A stretch of 13,216 bases of DNA. It comes from an uncultured Oscillospiraceae bacterium (GTDB taxonomy: Bacteria > Bacillota > Clostridia > Oscillospirales > Oscillospiraceae). The stretch spans positions 1 through 13,216 of the forward strand of contig CAAFPE010000100.1 of the NCBI GenBank assembly GCA_900764755.1, written 5' to 3'. Positions 6,997 through 13,216 of the stretch are shown here, one piece after another. A program made the translations under genes and the position numbers. Under the pieces are notes generated by a model. It ran no database searches, was not told the DNA's origin, and saw only the letters and a program-made list of their open reading frames with translations. The first letter of the stretch is position 1. Every line of letters starts with the position of its first letter.

Positions 6997-8040
6997 TTAA
7001 ACCAGCTCCACGCCGGCCTCTCCAGTAATGACAGAGCCGATCTGATAGGCGGTCTCGCCGGCATCCTTCAGAACGGACAGGGCCTGTTCGGCCTGTGCGG
7101 CGGGAAGGGCCAGGATCATGCCGATGCCCATGTTGAAGGTGTTGTACATATCCCGCTCCGGGATGCCGCCGGTCTTTTGGATCAGGTCGAAGATAGGCAG
7201 GCGGGGGAAGGTGCTCAGATCGATTTGGGCAGTGAGTCCCTCGGTCATCATACGGGGGACGTTCTCATAGAAGCCGCCGCCGGTGATGTGGCTGACGGCG
7301 TGGATGTCCACACCGGCCTTCAGCAGGGCCTTCACCGCCTTGACGTAGATGCGGGTGGGGGCCAGCAGAGCCTCGCCCAGGCTCTTGCCGTTCAGATCCT
7401 CCCGGGGAGTCTTGAGGTCGGCGTGCTCCACGTCCAGTACCTTGCGCACCAGAGAGAAGCCGTTGGAGTGGACGCCGGAGGAGGCCAGTCCCACCAGCAC
7501 ATCGCCGGTGGCCAGCTTTTTGCCGTCAATGATCTTCTCCTCATCCACGATGCCCACGGAGAAGCCGGCCAGGTCGTACTCGTCCACAGGATAGAAGCCG
7601 GGCATTTCGGCGGTCTCACCGCCCACCAGGGCGCACTCGGCCTGGCGGCAGCCCTCGGTGATGCCGGAGACGATGTCAGCGATGCGGGCGGGATGGTTCT
7701 TGCCGCAGGCGATGTAGTCCAGGAAGAACATGGGGGCGGCGCCGCCGCACACGATGTCATTGACACACATGGCCACACAGTCGATGCCCACAGTGTCATG
7801 CTTGTCCATCAGGAAGGCCAGCTTCAGCTTGGTGCCCACGCCGTCGGTGCCGGAGACCAGCACTGGCTTTTTCATGCCGGTCAGATCGGGGGCAAACATA
7901 CCGCCGAAGCCGCCCAGAGTACCCATGACGCCGGGGATGTAGGTGGACTCTACCATAGGCTTGATGCGCTCGACCGCCTCATATCCGGCGGTGACGTCTA
8001 CGCCGGCAGCAGCATAGGACTCAGAGTGAGAGTTTTTCAT
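6997..8040 (-). CDS. purM: Phosphoribosylformylglycinamidine cyclo-ligase (AIR synthetase)
   Basis: A 347-residue enzyme that closes FGAM to AIR using ATP, step 5. The PurM/PurL-superfamily features are clear: the ATP site SGTDGVGTKLKLAF (63-76), MCVNDIVCGGAAPMFFLDY (91-109), a Gly-Glu-Thr-Ala-Glu-Met stretch after LVGG, and ASSGVHSNGFSLVRK. The length is normal. The start has CGGAGG about eight bases upstream. The spacers on both sides (to purF and purN) contain TTAGGA elements, so two structured repeats flank this gene inside the mRNA. Its substrate-producing enzyme FGAM synthetase (PurL or PurSLQ) is not in the window. Confidence 0.97.
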   Translation of the reverse strand: MKNSHSESYAAAGVDVTAGYEAVERIKPMVESTYIPGVMGTLGGFGGMFAPDLTGMKKPVLVSGTDGVGTKLKLAFLMDKHDTVGIDCVAMCVNDIVCGGAAPMFFLDYIACGKNHPARIADIVSGITEGCRQAECALVGGETAEMPGFYPVDEYDLAGFSVGIVDEEKIIDGKKLATGDVLVGLASSGVHSNGFSLVRKVLDVEHADLKTPREDLNGKSLGEALLAPTRIYVKAVKALLKAGVDIHAVSHITGGGFYENVPRMMTEGLTAQIDLSTFPRLPIFDLIQKTGGIPERDMYNTFNMGIGMILALPAAQAEQALSVLKDAGETAYQIGSVITGEAGVELV

Positions 8041-8064
8041 GCCAAAACCTCCGTTTTTATTTAA

Positions 8065-8166
8065 ATTAGGAACTAGGAGTTAGGAATTAGGAGTTGTGGA
8101 GCGCGCCCCAGGCGCGCGATTGGAATTTAGTCCGGCGGAGCCGGACGCCATTCCTAATTCCTAATT
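8065..8166. mobile_element. ORF-less TTAGGA inverted-repeat element between purF and purM
   Basis: Four heptamers (ATTAGGA, ACTAGGA, GTTAGGA, ATTAGGA) at 8065-8092 are matched by two inverted TCCTAAT units at 8152-8165. The core holds two compact hairpins: GCGCGCC/GGCGCGC (8101-8117) and GTCCGGC/GCCGGAC (8130-8146), each 7 bp with a 3-base loop. The second hairpin resembles the one at 6947-6963 and is followed by the same ACGC. The element ends about 24 bases before the purM start. It has no ORF. Confidence 0.8.
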
Positions 8167-8199
8167 GCAAAGAATAACGGCGCAGCCGTTATTCTTTGC
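8167..8199. repeat. Perfect 15-bp palindrome overlapping the purF stop
   Basis: The arms are 8167-8181 (GCAAAGAATAACGGC) and 8185-8199, with a 3-base loop. The right arm contains the last purF codons (Gly-Lys-Glu-stop), and the left arm is their inverted copy outside the gene, abutting the TTAGGA element. No T-run follows on either strand, so it is not a standard intrinsic terminator, though the RNA hairpin could protect or bound the 3' end of the purF message. Confidence 0.85.
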
Positions 8200-9613
8200 C
8201 GCTCCAGCAGTAGGTGCACACCTTGTCCCGGTCCAGGCCGATGGCCTCCAGCAGGCCGTCCAGAGACTGATAACCCAGGGAGCTGAAGCCAAACTTTTCA
8301 CAGATGGTTTTCAGCATACACTGTCCCCGCTGGGTGTTGGCGTCAGCGTACTCCTCCAGGTGCTGCTGACCCTCGTCTCCCTCCAGCTCCTGGACCATGC
8401 GGCGGGCCAGCAGGTCCATGTCGGAGTTGCCCCGGGAGAAGTTCAGGTACTTACAGCTGTACATGATAGGGGGGCAGGCAGAACGCATATGGACCTCCTC
8501 TGCCCCGGACTCATAAAGAAATTCCACGGTCTCCCGAAGCTGGGTGCCCCGGACGATGGAATCGTCCACAAAGAGAAGCTTTTTGCCCTCAATGAGCTCA
8601 GGCACCGGGATCTGCTTCATCTTGGCCACCTGCTTGCGTACGTCCTGGTTGGTGGGCATGAAGGAGCGGGGCCAGGTGGGGGTATACTTAACAAAGGGGC
8701 GGGCAAAGGGCTTGCCGCTGCGGTTGGCAAAGCCGATGGCGTGGGGGACGCCGGAGTCGGGGACGCCGGCTACATAGTCCACCTTGGGGAGCTGGCCCCG
8801 GGTCACCTCGTCCCGGGCCATGATCTCACCGTTGCGGTAGCGCATGACCTCCACGTTCATCCCCTCATAGTTGGAGTTGGGATAGCCATAGTAGGTCCAC
8901 AGGAAGGCGCAGATCTTCATCTCCTGGCCGGCAGGAGAGAGGGTCTCAATGCCGTCGGCGGTGATGCGGACGATCTCCCGGGGGCCCAGTTCATAGGCGT
9001 CGGTATAGCCCAGCTTGTGGTAAGCAAAGGACTCGAAGGAGACGCAGTGGGCCCCCTCCTTTTTCCCGATCAGCACTGGCAGTCGTCCCACCCGGTCCCG
9101 GGCGGCAATGATCTCCCCCTGGCTGGTCAGGATCAGCAGGGTGAGAGAGCCGCGGATCTCCTCCTGGGCATGGAGGATGCCGGAGACCAGGTCATCCTTC
9201 TGGTTGATGAGAGCGGCGGCCAGCTCGGTGGCGTTGACCTTGCCGGAACTCATGGCCATGAACTGGTGGCCGTGGTCGGAGAAGTACCGCTGGATCAGCT
9301 CCTCCGAGTTGTTGATGATGCCCACTGTGGTAATGGCGTACAGCCCCAGATGGGACCGGACCAGCAGGGGCTGAGGATCGGTGTCGCTGATGCAGCCGAT
9401 GCCGCTGCATCCATGAAAGTCGGTGAGATCCTTTTCAAATTTTGTGCGGAACGGGGTATTCTCGATGGAGTGGATCTGTCGCTGGAACCCGTCCTTCTCA
9501 TCGTGGATGAGCATACCGCCCCGGCGGGTGCCCAGATGGGAGTGGTAATCCACTCCGAAGAAAATATCCAGTGTCACATCCTCGTGGGACACTGCGCCAA
9601 AAAAGCCGCCCAT
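8189..9613 (-). CDS. purF: Amidophosphoribosyltransferase, variant without the N-terminal Cys
   Basis: A 474-residue protein matching PurF, which makes phosphoribosylamine from PRPP, step 1. The C-terminal phosphoribosyltransferase domain is intact, with the PRPP loop FVDDSIVRGTQ (348-358). Four cysteines sit where the Bacillus-type [4Fe-4S] ligands do (Cys235, Cys387, Cys466, Cys469), the last two in CTYC at the end. The N-terminal glutaminase half is changed: it begins MGGFFGAVS where others have Cys-Gly-Ile-Phe-Gly, and the QHRGQESAG region reads HLGTRRGGM. The start is well set by AGGAGG seven bases before the ATG, so the Cys loss is not a start error. Free ammonia or a partner may supply nitrogen. 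The first Cys in the protein is residue 69. Confidence 0.93.
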   Translation of the reverse strand: MGGFFGAVSHEDVTLDIFFGVDYHSHLGTRRGGMLIHDEKDGFQRQIHSIENTPFRTKFEKDLTDFHGCSGIGCISDTDPQPLLVRSHLGLYAITTVGIINNSEELIQRYFSDHGHQFMAMSSGKVNATELAAALINQKDDLVSGILHAQEEIRGSLTLLILTSQGEIIAARDRVGRLPVLIGKKEGAHCVSFESFAYHKLGYTDAYELGPREIVRITADGIETLSPAGQEMKICAFLWTYYGYPNSNYEGMNVEVMRYRNGEIMARDEVTRGQLPKVDYVAGVPDSGVPHAIGFANRSGKPFARPFVKYTPTWPRSFMPTNQDVRKQVAKMKQIPVPELIEGKKLLFVDDSIVRGTQLRETVEFLYESGAEEVHMRSACPPIMYSCKYLNFSRGNSDMDLLARRMVQELEGDEGQQHLEEYADANTQRGQCMLKTICEKFGFSSLGYQSLDGLLEAIGLDRDKVCTYCWSGKE

Positions 9614-9665
9614 GATGTCCTCCTCAATGATACAAATGGTAACGTGAAAGATGGAGCGGAAAAGC

Positions 9666-9739
9666 GGCGGAGACTAAAATGCTCCGCCCCTTTCCAGGCC
9701 ATCTCATTTATGCAAGTGTGCCATCCGGAGCACCTCCGG
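9666..9739. other. Purine-gene spacer with two hairpins between purC and purF
   Basis: The 144-base spacer holds a 7-bp hairpin (GGCGGAG/CTCCGCC, 9666-9688, 9-base loop) and a 6-bp hairpin (CCGGAG/CTCCGG, 9725-9739, 3-base loop). Neither is followed by a T-run. They may be RNA-stability or processing structures in the operon message; no aptamer motif or ORF with a ribosome binding site was recognised. Confidence 0.5.
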
Positions 9740-9757
9740 GGTTGGGGGACAGTGCGG

Positions 9758-10450
9758 TCACTTCTGGGCGAAAAACAGCTTGGACAGGGTCATGGGATCC
9801 ACATACTGCCCATCCTTGTACACCCGCATATTGCCGGAGGCCACCTCGTCGATGAGCATGACCTTGCCGTCAGCGTCATAGCCGAACTCGAACTTGATGT
9901 CGTACAGGACCATGCCCTTTTCCTTCAGGTCGTCGGCCACGATCTGGGTGATCTTCTGGGTCATATCCTTGATATCGTCGTACTGTGCGTCGGTCATCAC
10001 GCCCAGGGCAACCAGGGCGTCCTTGGTTACCAGGGGATCCCCCTTCTCATCGTTCTTAAAGGTGGTCTCTACATAGGCAGGCAGGTCGGCGCCCTCGGCG
10101 ATATACTCACCGTACCGGCGGATGAAGCTGCCCACCGCCTTGTGGCGGCAGATGACCTCCAGGCCGTGGCCGAACACCTTGGCAGGCAGGACCTCCATGG
10201 TGGTGTCGGCCAGGTCGGCGGAGACGAAGTGTGTCTTGATGCCGGCAGCGTTGATTTTTTCGAAGAAGTAGATGGACATCCGCAGGTTCACGTCACCCAC
10301 GCCGTCGATGGTCAGGCCCACGGAATTCTCACCGGGATCGAACACGCCGTCCTTGCCGGTGCAGTCATCCTTGAACTTCAACAGGTAGTTGCCGTTGTCC
10401 AGAGCGAACACGTCCTTGGTCTTGCCAGTGTAAACAAGCTTCTTTTCCAT
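9758..10450 (-). CDS. purC: SAICAR synthetase
   Basis: A 230-residue enzyme joining CAIR and aspartate with ATP to SAICAR. Visible family features are the N-terminal KLVYTGKTKDVF, KFKDDCTGKDG, the segment EVICRHKAVGSFIRRYG (about 98-114) and LYDIKFEFGYDADGKVMLIDEVASGNMR near the C-terminus. The last motif departs from the common DEISPD form, as in a subset of PurC proteins. The length is normal. The start has GGAGG about eight bases upstream, preceded by a short AT-rich stretch. It follows purE by 71 bases and precedes purF by 144. Confidence 0.96.
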   Translation of the reverse strand: MEKKLVYTGKTKDVFALDNGNYLLKFKDDCTGKDGVFDPGENSVGLTIDGVGDVNLRMSIYFFEKINAAGIKTHFVSADLADTTMEVLPAKVFGHGLEVICRHKAVGSFIRRYGEYIAEGADLPAYVETTFKNDEKGDPLVTKDALVALGVMTDAQYDDIKDMTQKITQIVADDLKEKGMVLYDIKFEFGYDADGKVMLIDEVASGNMRVYKDGQYVDPMTLSKLFFAQK

Positions 10451-10521
10451 GGTGGGATTCCTCCATTTTATAATAAATAATTTTAAGAATTCAACAAAAA
10501 TACAGCTGCGTCAGAAGCAGA

Positions 10522-11019
10522 TCACTGAGCCAGCTCGGACTGGAGCTTCTGCTCCTTTTCGGCGATCTGTGCGGCCATTTTTTCCCGGGCAGCGTCCAGC
10601 TTGGCGGCAAGGGCGTCATCAGAAACAGCCAGGATCTGGGCAGCCAGAACGGCGGCGTTTTTGGCCCCGTTGAGGGCCACGGTGGCCACGGGGATGCCGC
10701 TGGGCATCTGCACAGTGGCCAGCAGGGCGTCCAGTCCGTCCATAGCGCCCCCCTTCATGGGGATGCCGATGACCGGCAGGGTGGAGTTTCCGGCAAAGGC
10801 GCCAGCCAGGTGGGCCGCCATGCCGGCGGCGCAAATCAGCACGCCGAAGCCGTTCTTCCGGGCATCCCGGGCAAACTCTGCGGCGGCGGCTGGGGTGCGG
10901 TGGGCGCTGAGGATATGGGCCTCATAGGGGATGCCGAACTCAGCCAGCTGGGTGCAGGCCGCCTTGACGACGGGCCAGTCGCTGTCTGAGCCCATAATGA
11001 CCGCTACTTTCTTGCTCAT
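10522..11019 (-). CDS. purE: N5-carboxyaminoimidazole ribonucleotide mutase (PurE, class I type)
   Basis: A 165-residue enzyme of the AIR to CAIR step. The signatures GSDSDWP (10-16), SAHRTP (38-43), AAGMAAHLAGAFA (64-76) and PVIGIPMKGG are intact. A helical tail (about 130-165) rich in Ala, Lys and Glu closes the chain. No purK lies in the window, so whether carboxylation of AIR uses a separate PurK cannot be decided. It is the first structural gene of the unit, with AAGGAG about 11 bases before the ATG. A terminator and a leader ORF lie directly upstream, so expression is probably controlled by attenuation. Confidence 0.96.
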   Translation of the reverse strand: MSKKVAVIMGSDSDWPVVKAACTQLAEFGIPYEAHILSAHRTPAAAAEFARDARKNGFGVLICAAGMAAHLAGAFAGNSTLPVIGIPMKGGAMDGLDALLATVQMPSGIPVATVALNGAKNAAVLAAQILAVSDDALAAKLDAAREKMAAQIAEKEQKLQSELAQ

Positions 11020-11042
11020 AGATCGATCTCTCCTTCCAGCTC

Positions 11043-11082
11043 AAAAAAGTTCAGGCCGCCTGCGGGTGACAGGGGGCCTGAA
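11043..11082 (-). terminator. Attenuator terminator in the purE leader
   Basis: On the minus strand TTCAGGCC pairs with GGCCTGAA (plus 11075-11082 and 11050-11057). An inner CCTG/CAGG extends the stem after one mismatch, and C plus six T (11043-11048) follows. It ends about 23 bases before the purE ATG and comes after the unit's promoter, so it must be bypassed for purE expression. Confidence 0.88.
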
Positions 11083-11085
11083 TAT

Positions 11086-11172
11086 TTAGGATGCGGTTGT
11101 AGGAATGGGCAGATTGGGGCCCTGGTGAAAGCAGTGCTGAGCAGAACAGCAGAACAGACACGCATACCCCAT
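11086..11172 (-). CDS. Putative Cys-rich leader peptide of the purE operon
   Basis: A 28-codon ORF with ATG at 11170-11172 and TAA at 11086-11088. It is preceded by a full AAGGAGG (11181-11187) with an 8-base spacing, as good as any site in the window. The peptide begins MGYACLFCCSAQHCF and ends in a proline-containing tail, LPIPTTAS; four Cys lie within ten residues. Its stop codon is three bases before the attenuator stem. A ribosome held at the stop would cover the stem's 5' arm, so it may be an attenuation peptide. An 8-base direct repeat (GTTCTGCT twice) lies in its Phe-Cys-Cys-Ser-Ala region. No known family was recognised, and the RNA could instead act as a structured sensor. Confidence 0.6.
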   Translation of the reverse strand: MGYACLFCCSAQHCFHQGPNLPIPTTAS

Positions 11173-11204
11173 AGGAAGAACCTCCTTGCCCTTGTTAGAG
11201 TTTC

Positions 11205-11233
11205 ATTTTATCGAAAACAGCCGGGATTTGCAA
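11205..11233 (-). promoter_or_regulatory. Promoter of the purE-purN unit
   Basis: The minus strand reads TTGCAA (11228-11233), a 17-base spacer, then TAAAAT (11205-11210). Transcription would start near 11198, about 25 bases before the leader ORF and about 180 before purE. No PurR-type operator was recognised. Confidence 0.7.
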
Positions 11234-11315
11234 GGGGGGGACTTAAATTCGTAGGCTTGTACAATGAGATGCCGGGGAAAACGGTGGAAACTTGTTGGGC
11301 CGGGACAGAATAGGC

Positions 11316-12395
11316 TCACAGCAGACCGGCAGTGCCCAAGATCCGGGAGACCTGTCCGGCCCGGAGGGACCAGGCCGCTGCCGCCCCATGGGCCAGACGG
11401 CGCTGGGAGACCCAGGCAGGGGGCTCCTCCAGAGCGCGCTCACACAGGGCGAGGAACTCCTGGTTGGAGTGGGCACCGTAGACCACATCGGGGAAGTGCT
11501 CCACCTGGTCAGGCCAGAGCATGGAGACGATGGGCCGGCCGGTGGAGAGATACTCATAGATCCGGGTGGGGATCACGTCGCAGTCCGGCTGGTCCTCCCG
11601 CAGAAAGTTCAGCAGCACCCGGCACCGGGACAGGTGCTCCGGCACCTCCAGCAGGGGACAGGGGGGAAGAAAATGCACGTTGGGCAGCCGGGCCAGCCGG
11701 CGCAGGAGAGGGTTGTGCTCCCGGCGTCCCAGCAGCAGAAAGGTCCAGCGGGGCCGCGCCTGGGCAACGTAGAGCAAGGGGGACAGGTCCAGATCTCCAT
11801 GGATGGTGCCGGCCCAGCCCAGCACAGGGTCCTCCGGACGGGAACGGCTGGGGGTGGCGATCCGGGAGAACAGGGGGTAGGTCACCCCGTTGGGCAGCAG
11901 GGCGATGTTGCTGCTGCACGGCGAGAGGCGCTCCACCAGTTCCGGGGAGGCGGCAAACACTACATCAGCGGCGGAAGCCATGGAGCCCTCCCACTCTGGG
12001 GGCAGGTCGTCCCACTCCCGGTCGCAGTCGTAGATCAGTCCGTCATAGTCCAGGCGGTCCAGCAGGTGGACCTGCTCCGGGCAGGTGTTCCAGAGCAGGG
12101 GGGAGCGGAAACGGTGCTCCTCCATGCATCCAGCGATGAAGCGGGCCAGCCTGCGCTGTCCCAGACGGAACAGCGGCCCGTACCGCTCGTCCGAGGAGAG
12201 CAGAAGGGGGGGAAGGGTATACACTGTGATGTTGGGCTTAACGGTCCGTCCCCCGGCGCGGAACCGCATATCCCTCCAGCTGTCAGCGGGGGAGAAAAAG
12301 AGGACCTGGATGTGCTTCAGACGGGCGATGAGCTGCTGGGTGCGCCCGGGGGAGTGACTCCAGGCCTCGTTGGACAGACAGACGATCTGCTTCAA
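11316..12395 (-). CDS. Family 4-like glycosyltransferase, TuaH-like
   Basis: A 359-residue GT-B-fold glycosyltransferase, probably cytoplasmic or membrane-associated, acting on cell-surface polysaccharide or teichuronic-type polymers. The N-terminal half begins KQIVCLSNEAWSHSPGRTQQ, with DYDGLIYDCDREWDDLP near residue 115. The C-terminal half has LGWAGTIHGDLDLSPLL, then FLLLGR and the nucleotide-sugar region IPTRIYEYLSTGRPIVSMLW, the usual (T/K)xxEYLxxGxPVV type motif. The start codon is TTG, set by AGGAGG six bases upstream. Donor and acceptor are not readable. No other polysaccharide gene lies in the window. It is transcribed like the purine genes, but the purE promoter and leader separate it from them. 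Confidence 0.85.
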   Translation of the reverse strand: MKQIVCLSNEAWSHSPGRTQQLIARLKHIQVLFFSPADSWRDMRFRAGGRTVKPNITVYTLPPLLLSSDERYGPLFRLGQRRLARFIAGCMEEHRFRSPLLWNTCPEQVHLLDRLDYDGLIYDCDREWDDLPPEWEGSMASAADVVFAASPELVERLSPCSSNIALLPNGVTYPLFSRIATPSRSRPEDPVLGWAGTIHGDLDLSPLLYVAQARPRWTFLLLGRREHNPLLRRLARLPNVHFLPPCPLLEVPEHLSRCRVLLNFLREDQPDCDVIPTRIYEYLSTGRPIVSMLWPDQVEHFPDVVYGAHSNQEFLALCERALEEPPAWVSQRRLAHGAAAAWSLRAGQVSRILGTAGLL

Positions 12396-12426
12396 AATGG
12401 GCCTCCTGTGAAAATGCCGCGCGCTC

Positions 12427-12455
12427 TTGCGCAGGGCGGGGAAAGCAGGTATAAT
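12427..12455 (+). promoter_or_regulatory. Candidate promoter for the PAP2 gene
   Basis: TTGCGC (12427-12432), 17 bases, then a perfect TATAAT (12450-12455). It would give a leader of about 108 bases before the ATG at 12570. The -35 is weak, so confidence is moderate. Confidence 0.5.
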
Positions 12456-12519
12456 AGGTCAATATGACAGCGGGGCAGCCGGAGCGCCGGCCCCTCCCGT
12501 GTCCATCTTAACTACTTCC

Positions 12520-12548
12520 ATTATACTGGCCAAAAAGGGGCCGGTCAA
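12520..12548 (-). promoter_or_regulatory. Promoter of the glycosyltransferase gene
   Basis: On the minus strand TTGACC (12543-12548), a 17-base spacer and a perfect TATAAT (12520-12525). Its start point would be near 12513, giving a leader of about 118 bases. It points toward the opposing PAP2 promoter, so the two transcripts overlap in the spacer. Confidence 0.75.
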
Positions 12549-12569
12549 GGGAGGAAAGGCAGGAAAACA

Positions 12570-13118
12570 ATGCCGGAAATAATACAGATGCTGGATGAGA
12601 CCGCACTGCTCTGGATCCAGGACGCTGTGCGCGTCCCGGTCCTGGATCCGATTATGGAGATTTTTACCTCACTGGGCAATGCGGGAGTGCTGTGGATCGT
12701 GCTCTCCCTGGCGATGCTGTGCTGGAGGCCGACCCGGCGGGCAGGGGGGATCGCCCTGCTGGCCATGGTGCTGGGAATGCTGTGTACCAATGTGGTCCTG
12801 AAGCAGCTGGTGCTCCGCCCCCGCCCCTATGTGACAGTGGAGGGACTGATCCCCCTGTTGACCTCCGCCGACCCCAACTCCTTCCCGTCAGGCCACACCT
12901 GTGCCGCCTTTGCCGCGGGCCTGGCCTGGGCTGGAGGGCTGCCTTGGCGCCGGGCACGGGCGGCCGCAGTGCTCCAGGCGGTATGTATGGGGCTCTCCCG
13001 GCTCTATGTGGGGGTCCACTACCCCAGTGATGTCCTGGCTGGGGCTGTAATTGGCAGCTTGTGCGCCCTGTGCGCTCTGCGGCTGGCCGCCCGGAGCCGG
13101 GACCGGAGGCGCGTCTGA
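12570..13118 (+). CDS. PAP2-family membrane phosphatase
   Basis: A 182-residue integral membrane phosphatase. The three PAP2 motifs are complete: K78-x6-R85-P86, P106-S-G-H109, and S143-R144-x5-H150-x3-D154. Hydrophobic segments at about 38-51, 58-75, 110-123, 131-142 and 152-172 fit a multi-pass protein with the active site facing outward. Family members remove phosphate from lipid phosphates or undecaprenyl pyrophosphate; the exact substrate is not determinable. The ribosome binding site is purine-rich (GGGAGGAAAGGCAGG), and the ATG lies in ACAATG. It is divergent from the glycosyltransferase, which may also act on lipid-linked sugars. A strong terminator follows. Confidence 0.93.
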   Translation: MPEIIQMLDETALLWIQDAVRVPVLDPIMEIFTSLGNAGVLWIVLSLAMLCWRPTRRAGGIALLAMVLGMLCTNVVLKQLVLRPRPYVTVEGLIPLLTSADPNSFPSGHTCAAFAAGLAWAGGLPWRRARAAAVLQAVCMGLSRLYVGVHYPSDVLAGAVIGSLCALCALRLAARSRDRRRV

Positions 13119-13144
13119 TCCCGCCGTCCCCCAGACAGAAAAAG

Positions 13145-13190
13145 CCGTCCCGCCGCCGTTTTTCAAAAAGGCGGCGGGGCGGGTTTTTTT
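13145..13190 (+). terminator. Intrinsic terminator after the PAP2 gene
   Basis: A 13-bp GC stem with one U-G pair (13145-13157 with 13170-13182), a loop of 12 bases and T7 (13184-13190). The A-run before the stem is short, so it is chiefly a plus-strand terminator. Confidence 0.93.
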
Positions 13191-13216
13191 CAAGGTTCAG
13201 GGCCCTCGGGCGTTCA

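Noticed and set aside
8167..8199. Intrinsic terminator at the end of purF
   Set aside because: The hairpin is strong but no T-run follows on the minus strand, and purM and purN lie downstream in the same direction.
8165..10480. A 771-residue open frame on the plus strand across purF and purC
   Set aside because: It is fully antisense to two intact purine genes, is rich in Val, Gly and His as expected of a GC-rich complementary frame, and has no family resemblance or ribosome binding site. The same holds for the long plus-strand frames opposite purD, the formyltransferase, purM and the glycosyltransferase.
10451..10521. Promoter in the AT-rich purE-purC spacer (TTGAAT and TATAAA)
   Set aside because: The implied start would fall in or beside the purC ribosome binding site, so it is unlikely to be useful; the stretch is simply AT-rich.
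11043..11200. Guanine or PRPP riboswitch in front of purE
   Set aside because: The conserved loop sequences of those classes are not visible; a small ORF with a strong ribosome binding site explains the leader better.

Overview
The window most likely comes from a GC-rich Clostridia chromosome, in the Oscillospiraceae range (Flavonifractor, Pseudoflavonifractor or Intestinimonas type). The grounds are high GC in the genes, strong AAGGAGG-type ribosome binding sites, a stand-alone AICAR formyltransferase next to a PurO-like IMP cyclohydrolase, and a ZTP riboswitch in a pur locus. No species can be named from the sequence alone.

Layout, read in the direction of most transcription (minus strand, right to left). 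At 11316-12395 is a TuaH-like glycosyltransferase, divergent from a plus-strand PAP2 phosphatase (12570-13118) that ends in a strong terminator. Next comes the first purine unit. A promoter (11205-11233) leads into a leader with a 28-codon Cys-rich small ORF and an intrinsic terminator just upstream of purE, followed by purE, purC, purF, purM and purN. Directly after purN a new promoter (6148-6176) feeds a ZTP (pfl) riboswitch whose last conserved bases form the 5' half of an intrinsic terminator. Past that switch lies the second unit: two small paralogous membrane proteins, a PurO-type IMP cyclohydrolase, a DUF1266/DUF2185 protein, a PurH-like AICAR formyltransferase, a four-helix-bundle (S23-like) ORF, purD and a HAD hydrolase. 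It ends in a GC-rich hairpin and T-run at 73-121. The first 100 bases are homopolymer-rich and look like a poor contig edge.

Together the genes cover de novo purine steps 1 (purF), 2 (purD), 3 (purN), 5 (purM), carboxylation (purE), 7 (purC) and the last two steps (AICAR formyltransferase plus cyclohydrolase, separate proteins replacing bifunctional PurH). PurL/Q/S and PurB are not in the window. The ZTP switch fits its unit, because ZMP is the substrate of the AICAR formyltransferase it controls and it rises when 10-formyl-THF is short.

The most unusual content is a family of inverted-repeat elements built from the heptamer (A/G)TTAGGA. They fill three spacers of the pur locus (2081-2497, 6835-6993, 8065-8166). 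One carries the four-helix-bundle ORF; the other two carry GC-rich hairpins instead. They look like autonomous and non-autonomous forms of one element, reminiscent of 23S rRNA intervening sequences. Other points are a PurF whose N-terminal glutaminase nucleophile Cys is replaced by Gly, the purE leader peptide, and the tandem membrane proteins whose C-termini are encoded by the next gene's ribosome binding site.
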